This document shows, in pieces, positions 1 to 5,390 of a DNA stretch of 5,390 nt. The notes under the pieces are model-generated. The model was not told the DNA's origin and did no database searches. It saw nothing but the letters and a program-made list of their open reading frames with translations. How positions within the stretch are numbered: position 1 is the first letter of the stretch; every line of letters begins with the position of its first letter. This stretch comes from Bacillota bacterium (GTDB lineage: Bacteria; Bacillota_E; JAJZYS01; JAILZS01): positions 1-5,390 of the forward strand of contig JAKASY010000184.1 of assembly GCA_021817625.1 (NCBI GenBank). Direction: 5' to 3'. Position numbers and translations under genes: made by a program.

Positions 1-844
1 CCTGCGCGGCGGGCAGCAGGACCAGGCGCGACCCGACTGCGCGCGCGAAGCCGACCGCCTGAAGGAGGGCCGTCGTACGCTCCAGAGCGGCCTCGGGCGA
101 GCGGGCGCCGACGTCGGTCAGCCAGGCAAGCAGGCGCCGCTTCTCCCACGCGGCCGGGAGCGGTCCCTCGAGCGCGCACAGCCAGCCGCTGTCGCCCACC
201 GGGCGCCGGCTGGCCGCGAACGTGAACAGGAGCGCCGCAAACACCCGGCTGCGGGCGGCAACGCCGTCCGCCGCCCCCTCGGTCGCCGTCGCCCGCCCGC
301 CGTCGAGGCGCACCAGTCCCTCCTCGCACAGGAAGCGGAAGAGGAACTGCCAGACGTGCGTGCCTGCCAGGGCGCGCCGGTCCATCGTGGGCGCCACCGC
401 CTCCGGCGTCAGGGTGAGCCCTTCGAGTCGCCGTAGCGCCGGCGCCGCCAGGAGGCCGCGCCCGGTCACGCGCGGCTCCTCGCGGCGGACGAAGGCGGCC
501 AGGGTCACCAGGTCGTGGATGAGCGTCGGCGCGGCGAACAGCTCGCCCTCGCGCCCCGCGGCGGCGCGCGACGGGGTGCTGGCGCGCAGGGCACGCTCCG
601 CGGCTTCGACGAGGGCGCCCGTGACCGCGAGCCGGGGCCCGAACGGCGTGTCGACGGGCACCACCTCGCCGCTTCCCAGGAGCGCCGTGTAGCGCTCGCC
701 GGCCGCAGCGGGCGCCACGGCTGGCGGCACGCCCCCCTCGCGGCAGAGGCGCCAGAGCTCGACCGGCGTGATCTCCTCCACGCCGCCGAGGGCGAGCTGG
801 CAGCGCAAGCGGTCCAGGTGGGAGAGGCCTGTCGCGGCGGTCAT
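1..844 (-). CDS. Conserved protein of unknown function, overlapping XPB helicase gene (3' end outside window)
   Basis: The minus strand is open from an ATG at 844 to the window edge: 281 codons with no stop, so the C-terminus is missing. The protein begins MTAATGLSHLDRLRCQLALG. Visible stretches include a helical N-terminus (about residues 7 to 40), a middle helical part (LFAAPTLIHDLVTLAAFVRR), and about residues 160 to 190 with the pattern WQFLFRFLCEEGLVRLDGG, which looks like the end of a winged-helix-type fold; this fold reading is a guess. No nuclease, ATPase or membrane signature is seen in the visible part. Its start overlaps the stop of the XPB helicase gene by four bases (ATGA). A G-rich Shine-Dalgarno-like run at 853-857 lies 8 bases before the ATG, inside the helicase gene, so translational coupling is likely. 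Some bacteria (mycobacteria, for example) carry an XPB gene beside a gene with a helicase-associated domain; this could be a similar partner, but I cannot confirm homology. It does not resemble the start of archaeal Bax1 as I know it. Codon use supports a real gene. Confidence 0.8.
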   Translation of the reverse strand, partial: MTAATGLSHLDRLRCQLALGGVEEITPVELWRLCREGGVPPAVAPAAAGERYTALLGSGEVVPVDTPFGPRLAVTGALVEAAERALRASTPSRAAAGREGELFAAPTLIHDLVTLAAFVRREEPRVTGRGLLAAPALRRLEGLTLTPEAVAPTMDRRALAGTHVWQFLFRFLCEEGLVRLDGGRATATEGAADGVAARSRVFAALLFTFAASRRPVGDSGWLCALEGPLPAAWEKRRLLAWLTDVGARSPEAALERTTALLQAVGFARAVGSRLVLLPAAQ

Positions 845-2553
845 GGCCTCGACCCCCGCTCGCCACCCGCGGCCATCTCCTCGCCCTCGACGCGGCTCAC
901 GTAGCCCTGGGCCTGAAGGTAGCGCGCGCGCCGCGCTGCGAAGGCGACCTCGGGGCTCTGGGCCGTCACGAGGCTGTAGAAGTGCGCGGTCGCACCGCTT
1001 GCCTTGGGCCGGAGGAGGCGGCCGAGGCGCTGGGCCTCCTCCTGGCGGGAGCCGAACGAGCCGGAGACCTGGACCGCCACCGTCGCGTCGGGCAGGTCGA
1101 GCGCGAGGGTGCCGACGCGGCTCAGGACCAGGCAGCGCACCTCGCCCCGCCGGAAGGCGGCGTAAAGGCGCTCGCGCTCGTCCCGCGGCGTGCGGCCGGT
1201 GACCAGGGGGGCGCCGAGCCGCTCCGCGATCGCCTCGAGCTGACGCAGGTACTGGCCCAGGACCAGGGCGCTGGCGCCGGGGTGCCGGGCCAGGATGTGC
1301 GCCGCAACCGCCGCCTTGGCGGGGTTCTCCGCCGCGATGCGCAGCCGGCCTGCGCCGTCCGCGCGCAGGTAGCGCCCACGCTGCGCGTCCGATAGGGCAA
1401 CGCGCACCTCGGTGCACCGCGCCGGAGCGAGGTAGCCGTCGCGTTCGAGGGCGGCGCTGTCGAGGGCGTAGACCACCGGGCCGACGAGTGCGAGCACCTC
1501 GTCCTGCCGACCGTCCTCACGCACGAGCGTCGCGCTCAGGCCCAGGCGCCGACCCGCCGGCAGCGAGGCGGCCAGGCCGAACACCGGTGCGGGCAGGAGG
1601 TGCACCTCGTCGAACACCACCATCGCCCAGGACACGCCGGCCAGTTGGCGGAGGTGGGCACGCCCGCCGGCCTGGCTGGCCAGCATCGCGTAGGTGACGA
1701 TGGTGACGGGCGCGATGTCCGCCGGCGAGCGGTACACGACCACCTCGCGCGGCGTGAGCGTCGTGTGCTCGAGCACCGTGGCACGCCACTGGGAGGCGGC
1801 CGCATGGTGGGGGACGACCACGGCGACAGGCGCGCCGGTGCGGACCATCGACGAAACGCCCACCAGCGTCTTGCCACTGCCGCAGGGCAGGACGACCACA
1901 CCGCCGCCCCCCTGGCGCACGAAGGCGTCCACCGCCTGCACCTGATAGGGCCGAGGCGGCGACACCCCGAGGCGGGCGGCGATCGGTGCACCGCCGGCGG
2001 CGCGCGCGGCCGCGTCGCGCAGGGGATAGCCGAGGCGAAGCAGGGCGGCGCGAAGGGCGTAGCGGCGATCCGGCCGGACGGGCGCACGGTCCGGCGTGGC
2101 CGGGCCGGCCAGGCAGCCTCGCACGGCCGGGGCGTCGGTGACTGCGCGCAGGTCGAGCCGCTGCGCTCCCTCGGCCACGCCCAGCCAAAGGCTGCCGCGG
2201 GCGTCCGCCCAGAGGGTCAGGGCGGCCGTACGTCCCAGCGCCTGCTCCACACGCGACGTCAGGCGCTCAGGAAGGGGCATGGGGCAGGCGGCGGCGAGGG
2301 CCCCCAGCAGCGCGGAGGCCCTTGGGCTCTGGCCGCGCGCGGCCGCCTGCCAGAGGCTGTGGTCCGTCATGCGGTACAGGGCGCATGTGGCATCGCGCGG
2401 GCCGCGCTCGGCCACGGCGGCGAGCAGGCGCTCGACCTCCCCGGCCCCGGGCGCGTCAAGCCGCACGAGCGCCGTGCCGTCCGCGCAGAGGCGCAGGGGG
2501 GCCTCCGAGGGACGGGTGAAGGATGGGGGCAGGGACGAGGTGGACTGGGCCAT
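841..2553 (-). CDS. xpb: XPB/ERCC3-type superfamily 2 DNA helicase
   Basis: This is a 570-residue DNA-dependent ATPase/helicase of the XPB (Ssl2, ERCC3) family, a plausible DNA repair or duplex-opening enzyme in the cytoplasm; the role of bacterial XPB is not firmly settled. Residues 1 to about 195 form the N-terminal region usual in bacterial XPB. The helicase core follows: RPYQVQAV near 201-208, Walker A CGSGKT with K228, the DEVH box at 315-318 (XPB uses DEVH rather than DEAH), and SAT at 340-342. Next comes LVREDG at 343-348, containing the RED motif (345-347) typical of XPB. Lobe 2 carries LSRVGTLALDLPDA (478-490) and motif VI QEEAQRLGRLLRPK (504-517), with the arginine residues present. 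All core motifs look intact and the length is normal for bacterial members. The ATG start is supported by a strong Shine-Dalgarno site 6 bases upstream. It lies 37 bases after the UbiB-like gene and overlaps the next gene by ATGA. Family assignment is very secure; the cellular role is inferred. Confidence 0.96.
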   Translation of the reverse strand: MAQSTSSLPPSFTRPSEAPLRLCADGTALVRLDAPGAGEVERLLAAVAERGPRDATCALYRMTDHSLWQAAARGQSPRASALLGALAAACPMPLPERLTSRVEQALGRTAALTLWADARGSLWLGVAEGAQRLDLRAVTDAPAVRGCLAGPATPDRAPVRPDRRYALRAALLRLGYPLRDAAARAAGGAPIAARLGVSPPRPYQVQAVDAFVRQGGGGVVVLPCGSGKTLVGVSSMVRTGAPVAVVVPHHAAASQWRATVLEHTTLTPREVVVYRSPADIAPVTIVTYAMLASQAGGRAHLRQLAGVSWAMVVFDEVHLLPAPVFGLAASLPAGRRLGLSATLVREDGRQDEVLALVGPVVYALDSAALERDGYLAPARCTEVRVALSDAQRGRYLRADGAGRLRIAAENPAKAAVAAHILARHPGASALVLGQYLRQLEAIAERLGAPLVTGRTPRDERERLYAAFRRGEVRCLVLSRVGTLALDLPDATVAVQVSGSFGSRQEEAQRLGRLLRPKASGATAHFYSLVTAQSPEVAFAARRARYLQAQGYVSRVEGEEMAAGGERGSRP

Positions 2554-2559
2554 GGGCCG

Positions 2560-2569
2560 CCTCCCTTCC
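2560..2569 (-). promoter_or_regulatory. Strong Shine-Dalgarno site of the XPB helicase gene
   Basis: On the minus strand the sequence reads GGAAGGGAGG, ending 6 bases before the ATG at 2553. This spacing and strength support that start. The site lies between the 5-base complementary arms GCCGC (2578-2574) and GCGGC (2560-2556), so most of it would sit in a loop if a small hairpin forms. The first base of the downstream arm is shared with the end of the site. Confidence 0.7.
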
Positions 2570-2590
2570 GGAAGCGGCTCCCGCCGACGA

Positions 2591-4225
2591 CTAGAGCTGG
2601 CGCGCCGCGAGCCAGAGGAGGACCGCGGCCAGGACGCCGAGCACGATGCTGGGCGTGTCCGACGGCACCACGCCGGGGCGCACGGCCCGTGCCAGAAGGG
2701 CGGCCGCGGCGCCCAGCACGCTCATGAGCGCGCCGGCCGTGAGGACACCGGCCCGGGCCACCCGACGGGCCGTGCGGGCGTTCTCGTCACCGTGCCCCAC
2801 GAGACGGACGGCGAGCCTGCCTCGGGCCAGAAGGGCCAATGCCTGCGCGGCGTCGGCCGGCGCCTCGTTCACCAGGCGCATGAGCGCGGTCGAGCGCCTG
2901 CGGGCCCGCCTTGCCAGCCGTGCGGGCGAGAGTCGTTCCCGCACTAGGGTTGCCCCGAACGGCCGTGCCAGTTCCACCATGCTCAGGTCGGGGTCGAGGA
3001 CCTGGATCACGCCCTCCAGCGTGACTAGGCACTTCCCGAGGAGTGTGAAGTCGGTGGGGATGCGGATGCGGTAGCGGTAGGCGAGGGCGAAGATGTCCTG
3101 CACGATCTGCCCCAGGTGGACCGTGCTCAGCGGCACCTCGTAGTAGCGATCGCGCAACTCGTCGACATCGCGCACGAGGTGCTGGCTGTCCAGGTCCTCC
3201 GGCGCCGCGCCCAAGGCCACGATCGCGGACACCACGGCCTCCGTGTCGCCCCGGAGGAGCGCCCCGGAGAGGTCGCCGAACGCCTCCCGCATGTCCTCCG
3301 TGAGGCGGCCGACCATGCCGAAGTCGTACAGCACGAGGCGGCTGTCCGGGAGGACCGCCACGTTGCCCGGATGGGGGTCCGCGTGGAAGAAGCCGTCGTG
3401 GAACACCATGCGCATTATGGCGTGGGCGAGTGTGCGGGCGACGGCCTCCGGATCGATGCCCGCCTCCCGGAGCTGCTCGGGCCCGGTCGGCTTGACCCCC
3501 TCCACCGCCTCGAGGGTCAGCACCCGCCGGCGCGTGAGCGGCCACACCACGGCCGGCACCACGATCTTTGCGTCGGGTGGCAGGGCCTGGCGCAGGCGCT
3601 CGGCGTTGCGCCCCTCGCGCGTGTAGTCAAGCTCCGCGTGGATGCCGCGCGCAAACTCGTCGACGAGCGCGTCCGGGTCGTACAGGTCGGACAGCGCTGG
3701 CGTGCGCGCGAGATAGCGCAGGGCGTCGGCCAAGATGCCGAGGTCGGCGTTGACCGTCCGCTCCACGCCCGGGCGCTGCACCTTGACGACCACGCGCCGG
3801 CCATCGGCGAGGGACGCCGCGTGCACCTGTCCGAGCGAGGCGGCGGCGATAGGCGTCCAGTCGAATGTCGCGAACAGGCGCTCCACGGGGGCGCCGAGTT
3901 CGCTCTCGATCATGCGCCTTACCGCGTGGTCGGACTCCGGCGGCACGCGGTCCTGGAGGTGCTCGAGCTCGGCCATGACGTCCGCCGGGACGAGGTCCGG
4001 CCGGGTTGAGAGGACCTGTCCGAGCTTGACGAACGTTGGGCCGAGCGCCTCGAGTAGCCGCCTGAGGCGCGCGCCCGTGTTGACCGGCGCGGGGCGCTGG
4101 CGCACGCGCGCCCACAGGCGGCCCGGCGACGCCTCCGTCGCGGCAAAGCCCAGCCCATGCCAGAGCACGAGCTGGACGATGCGGAGGTAGCGCACGAGCC
4201 GGCGCCAGCGCTCGAGGAGAGACAC
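2591..4225 (-). CDS. aarF: UbiB/AarF/ABC1 (ADCK) family protein kinase-like ATPase
   Basis: This 544-residue protein belongs to the atypical kinase-like UbiB/AarF/ADCK family, whose members support isoprenoid quinone or other lipid metabolism at membranes through an ATPase activity; the substrate here is unknown. The family hallmarks appear in order. The KxGQ motif is K67-L-G-Q70, within LGPTFVKLGQVLSTRPDLVP. The alanine-rich loop AAAS (127-130) precedes LGQVH and replaces the usual glycine-rich loop. The nucleotide-binding lysine is K148 in VVVKVQRPG. The ExD motif is E198-L-D200, followed by N207. The catalytic loop HADPHPGN spans 281-288 with D283 and N288, and DFG is at 301-303. Two C-terminal hydrophobic segments (about 492-513 and 525-541) look like membrane anchors, as is common in bacterial members. 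The start is GTG at 4225, with GGGGAAGG 9 bases upstream and the expected family N-terminus. It sits 5 bases after the phasin-like gene and 37 before the helicase gene. In an organism lacking ubiquinone, 'UbiB' would be a family name only. Confidence 0.95.
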   Translation of the reverse strand: MSLLERWRRLVRYLRIVQLVLWHGLGFAATEASPGRLWARVRQRPAPVNTGARLRRLLEALGPTFVKLGQVLSTRPDLVPADVMAELEHLQDRVPPESDHAVRRMIESELGAPVERLFATFDWTPIAAASLGQVHAASLADGRRVVVKVQRPGVERTVNADLGILADALRYLARTPALSDLYDPDALVDEFARGIHAELDYTREGRNAERLRQALPPDAKIVVPAVVWPLTRRRVLTLEAVEGVKPTGPEQLREAGIDPEAVARTLAHAIMRMVFHDGFFHADPHPGNVAVLPDSRLVLYDFGMVGRLTEDMREAFGDLSGALLRGDTEAVVSAIVALGAAPEDLDSQHLVRDVDELRDRYYEVPLSTVHLGQIVQDIFALAYRYRIRIPTDFTLLGKCLVTLEGVIQVLDPDLSMVELARPFGATLVRERLSPARLARRARRRSTALMRLVNEAPADAAQALALLARGRLAVRLVGHGDENARTARRVARAGVLTAGALMSVLGAAAALLARAVRPGVVPSDTPSIVLGVLAAVLLWLAARQL

Positions 4226-4230
4226 CCGCG

Positions 4231-4551
4231 CTAGCCTTCCCCGCCGGGTCCCGCCTTTCGGAGCGCGGCCATCTCCGCGCGCAGGCGCTCCTCCAACTGG
4301 CGAAGGTCGTCCTTCGTCGCCACGGGCATCGCCCGCACGGCGCGGGACACCTGCTCGGACACGAACGCCCGCAGGTTCTCCTGGTCGCGCCGGCCGCGCT
4401 CCACGAGAGCGTCGATCACGCCATCGCGCTCGCCGGAGTCGAGCTGCCCGTGCTGGATCAGGTCGTCCACCATGGCTTCCGCCCGATCCCGGCTCCAGCT
4501 CAGGGCGCCGATGCCGAGGAGCAGGGCGCGTCGCAGCATGGATTCCGCCAC
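4231..4551 (-). CDS. Small phasin-like protein (COG3937-type), first gene of the leftward operon
   Basis: The protein has 106 residues. It opens with a short mildly hydrophobic helix (MLRRALLLGIGALSWS, about residues 5-20), then the pattern RAEAMVDDLIQHGQLDSGER and a heptad-like helical stretch to about residue 60. A second helix rich in E, R, L and A (about residues 79-100, DDLRQLEERLRAEMAALRKA) probably forms a coiled coil. This architecture matches the short 'phasin-like' or PHA-synthesis-regulator family (COG3937), often found beside UbiB/AarF genes in Bacillota; true PHA-granule binding is not implied. It lacks a signal peptide. The start is GTG at 4551, with AAGGGGGGAG 4 bases upstream. 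The in-frame ATG at 4539 lies too far from this site to be preferred. The stop is 5 bases before the next gene, so co-translation with the UbiB-like protein is likely. Function is inferred from family resemblance and position only. Confidence 0.85.
   Translation of the reverse strand: MAESMLRRALLLGIGALSWSRDRAEAMVDDLIQHGQLDSGERDGVIDALVERGRRDQENLRAFVSEQVSRAVRAMPVATKDDLRQLEERLRAEMAALRKAGPGGEG
4235..4242 (-). promoter_or_regulatory. Shine-Dalgarno site of the UbiB/AarF gene
   Basis: GGGGAAGG on the minus strand lies 9 bases before the GTG start at 4225. It falls inside the last codons of the phasin-like gene, just before its TAG stop, so ribosomes finishing that gene could re-initiate on the UbiB-like gene. 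It decides the GTG start, because no better-placed ATG is seen nearby. Confidence 0.6.
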
Positions 4552-4555
4552 GGTG

Positions 4556-4565
4556 CTCCCCCCTT
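4556..4565 (-). promoter_or_regulatory. Strong Shine-Dalgarno site of the phasin-like gene
   Basis: AAGGGGGGAG on the minus strand ends 4 bases before the GTG at 4551. Its position selects GTG 4551 over the in-frame ATG at 4539, which would be 16 bases away. Confidence 0.65.
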
Positions 4566-4666
4566 GCCTATCTGGCCGACCCTTCGACTTCCCTGACGCA
4601 AACCCTGCGTGGCGCTAGCGTGCCCGTCCCGCTGGCGAGTCAACTCCACTGGGCATGCTAGCCAGC

Positions 4667-4673
4667 GGAGGGG
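4667..4673 (+). promoter_or_regulatory. Shine-Dalgarno site of the small ORF before serS
   Basis: GGAGGGG lies 5 bases before the ATG at 4679. The earlier in-frame ATG at 4655 is preceded by pyrimidine-mixed sequence without a Shine-Dalgarno match, so 4679 is the better start. Confidence 0.6.
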
Positions 4674-4678
4674 ATGGC

Positions 4679-4897
4679 ATGCGGCTTCGCGAGCGCCTGC
4701 GGGCGGGCCTGCGGATGATGTCCGAGGGTTGGGCGCGGGATCTTTGCGTCCTGTATGGCGTCATGCCGGGCGAGGAGCTGCGGCTGTCGGTGCGGCGGCC
4801 GGACGGGGACGACGACGCCCTCGAGGTGCGGGTCGAGCCGCCAGATGGGCACCGTCGGGGGGCCACCCGGCCCGAGCCTGGCGGCGCTGCGCCGTGA
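4679..4897 (+). CDS. Small protein of unknown function upstream of serS
   Basis: I do not recognise this 72-residue protein. It starts with a basic amphipathic helix (MRLRERLRAGLRMMSEGWAR). A central part (about residues 21-52) is likely to form beta strands, with ELRLSVRRPDG and ALEVRVEPPDG flanking an acidic DGDDDA turn. The proline-, glycine- and arginine-rich tail (about 53-72) looks disordered. There is no signal peptide, cysteine cluster or membrane segment. GC-rich third codon positions and a well-placed GGAGGGG site support real translation. The start at 4679 was chosen over the in-frame ATG at 4655, which has no ribosome site. It precedes serS by 57 bases in the same direction, so the two could share a transcript. 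A spurious ORF in GC-rich DNA is the main alternative. Confidence 0.6.
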   Translation: MRLRERLRAGLRMMSEGWARDLCVLYGVMPGEELRLSVRRPDGDDDALEVRVEPPDGHRRGATRPEPGGAAP

Positions 4898-4910
4898 TAC
4901 ACTCGCACTA

Positions 4911-4934
4911 CCGTCGGGAGTAGGCGCCTGACGG
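4911..4934 (+). other. Small inverted repeat in the serS leader
   Basis: Arms CCGTC (4911-4915) and GACGG (4930-4934) flank a 14-base interval that contains the perfect palindrome AGGCGCCT (4922-4929). There is no following T-run, so it is not a classical terminator. It may be chance in GC-rich DNA, or a small structure just upstream of the serS ribosome site. Confidence 0.2.
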
Positions 4935-4954
4935 CGGCGGGGGTGTGCGCGGCG

Positions 4955-5390
4955 ATGTTGGATGTGCGGATGCTTCGCCAGGATCCGCAAGTGGCGCGCA
5001 CGGCGCTTGCGCGCCGTGACGGCGCCTTGGTCGAGCGCCTGGACGCGCTCCTGGAGGCGGACCGCGAGCACCGCGCCGTGCTCGCTCGTCTGGAGGCGAT
5101 GCGCTCGGAGCGCAACTCGCTATCCCAGGCGGTCTCGGTGGCCAGGCGCGAGAAGCGGGAGGCGGACGCCGAGGCCGCCATCGCTCGCGTCAAGGCGATG
5201 GCGGAGGAGATGGCGCGGGCTGAGGGCGAGGAGACCGCGCTCGACGAGCGTATGCGCTCCCTCCTGGCGGAGATCCCCAACCTGCCGAACGAGAGCGTGC
5301 CGCCCGGTGGGGAGGCCGACGCCGTCGAGGTCCGCCGTTGGCATGCGCCGCCGATCGGCGCTTCCGCGCACACGCCGCAGAACCATTGGG
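4955..5390 (+). CDS. serS: Seryl-tRNA synthetase, N-terminal part (3' end outside window)
   Basis: Seryl-tRNA synthetase charges tRNA-Ser (and tRNA-Sec where present) with serine in the cytoplasm, an essential step of translation. The visible 145 codons cover the N-terminal tRNA-binding domain. MLDVRMLRQDPQVARTALAR is the typical opening. A long charged helical hairpin (about residues 28-105, including LEAMRSERNSLSQAV at 46-60) is the antiparallel coiled-coil arm that contacts the long variable arm of tRNA-Ser. The conserved linker IPNLPNESVP follows at 107-116, then VEVRRW (125-129 region), leading towards the catalytic domain, which lies outside the window. The open frame reaches the edge without a stop. 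ATG 4955 matches the family N-terminus; an in-frame GTG at 4943 is possible but would add four atypical residues. The ribosome site is weak, only a G-run at 4938-4943 about 11 bases upstream. No T-box leader motif is seen before it. Confidence 0.96.
   Translation, partial: MLDVRMLRQDPQVARTALARRDGALVERLDALLEADREHRAVLARLEAMRSERNSLSQAVSVARREKREADAEAAIARVKAMAEEMARAEGEETALDERMRSLLAEIPNLPNESVPPGGEADAVEVRRWHAPPIGASAHTPQNHW

Larger units (their letters stand above)
4552..4678. promoter_or_regulatory. Divergent intergenic region, presumed to hold promoters for both directions
   Basis: This 127-base region separates the leftward operon from the rightward small ORF and serS, so promoters for both are expected here. 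On the minus strand, TTGACT (4643-4638) matches five of six bases of a -35 element, but no good -10 lies 16 to 18 bases on (CGCTAG at 17). On the plus strand, CTGACG (4593-4598) followed 17 bases later by TAGCGT (4616-4621) is only a weak candidate. Symmetric elements are present: CGCTAGCG (4613-4620), GAGTCAACTC (4637-4646, overlapping the candidate -35), and arms GCTGGC (4631-4636) and GCCAGC (4661-4666). Any of these could be operators; none can be assigned. Confidence 0.4.

Noticed and set aside
222..904. Plus-strand open frames rich in Arg, Ala and Pro
   Set aside because: They are antisense to the minus-strand open frame that starts at 844, which has balanced amino acid composition and gene-like context.
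1600..2727. Long open frame of 375 codons on the plus strand
   Set aside because: It lies antisense to the clear XPB gene and runs into the end of the UbiB-like gene. Long antisense frames are expected in GC-rich coding DNA, and the translation is low-complexity without family motifs.
3116..4009. Open frame of 297 codons on the plus strand
   Set aside because: It is entirely antisense to the UbiB/AarF gene, whose motifs are intact, and it shows no recognisable domain.
4655..4678. Earlier in-frame ATG at 4655 for the small ORF
   Set aside because: It has no Shine-Dalgarno match upstream, whereas ATG 4679 has GGAGGGG at 5-base spacing.
4609..4923. Overlapping plus-strand frame of 104 codons next to the small ORF
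   Set aside because: Its composition (Gly, Arg and Ala runs) is typical of an out-of-frame translation, and it has no ribosome site. The 4679 frame has a better start and a more protein-like sequence.
4552..4954. Possible serine T-box leader upstream of serS
   Set aside because: The conserved T-box antiterminator sequence (TGGNACCGCG-like) is not present, there is no terminator with a T-run, and a coding-like ORF occupies most of the space.
4615..5373. Minus-strand frame of 252 codons rich in Ser and Arg
   Set aside because: It is antisense to the unmistakable serS N-terminus and to the small ORF.
1..5390. CRISPR arrays, insertion sequences, tRNA or rRNA genes, prophage or defence genes
   Set aside because: No repeat-spacer pattern, transposase motif, terminal inverted repeats, tRNA-like cloverleaf or abrupt composition change was seen. 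The window reads as ordinary chromosomal genes.

Overview
The window is very GC-rich (roughly 70% or more by eye), gene-dense chromosomal DNA. Its codons end mostly in G or C, and its Shine-Dalgarno sites are strong and purine-rich. No mobile element, CRISPR array, rRNA or tRNA gene is visible. The combination of a bacterial XPB-type helicase, a UbiB/AarF kinase-like protein preceded by a short phasin-like protein, and GTG starts with GGAGG-type ribosome sites suggests a high-GC bacterium. A deep-branching Bacillota lineage (Symbiobacterium or Thermaerobacter type) is my best guess, but Actinomycetota or Chloroflexota are not excluded. This placement is inference from gene content, not from a search.

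Layout. One compact leftward gene cluster fills positions 1 to 4551. In transcription order it holds a 106-residue phasin-like protein (4551 to 4231), a UbiB/AarF-family protein of 544 residues (4225 to 2591), an XPB/ERCC3-type DNA helicase of 570 residues (2553 to 841), and the N-terminal 281 codons of a conserved but unassigned protein (844 to beyond position 1). The gaps are 5 and 37 bases, followed by a 4-base ATGA overlap, so all four are probably one transcript. The last two genes look translationally coupled. A 127-base divergent intergenic region (4552 to 4678) separates this cluster from rightward genes: a 72-codon protein of unknown function (4679 to 4897) and the start of seryl-tRNA synthetase (serS, from 4955, running off the right edge).

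How the genes fit together. serS is a housekeeping translation gene. The XPB helicase and its overlapping neighbour form a likely DNA repair or DNA transaction pair, in which the neighbour may be a physical partner. The phasin-like and UbiB-like proteins form a second pair, probably working at or near the membrane. No link between the two pairs is visible beyond shared transcription. Overall this is a fairly ordinary region. The points most worth a second look are the uncharacterised XPB neighbour and the small unknown protein just before serS.
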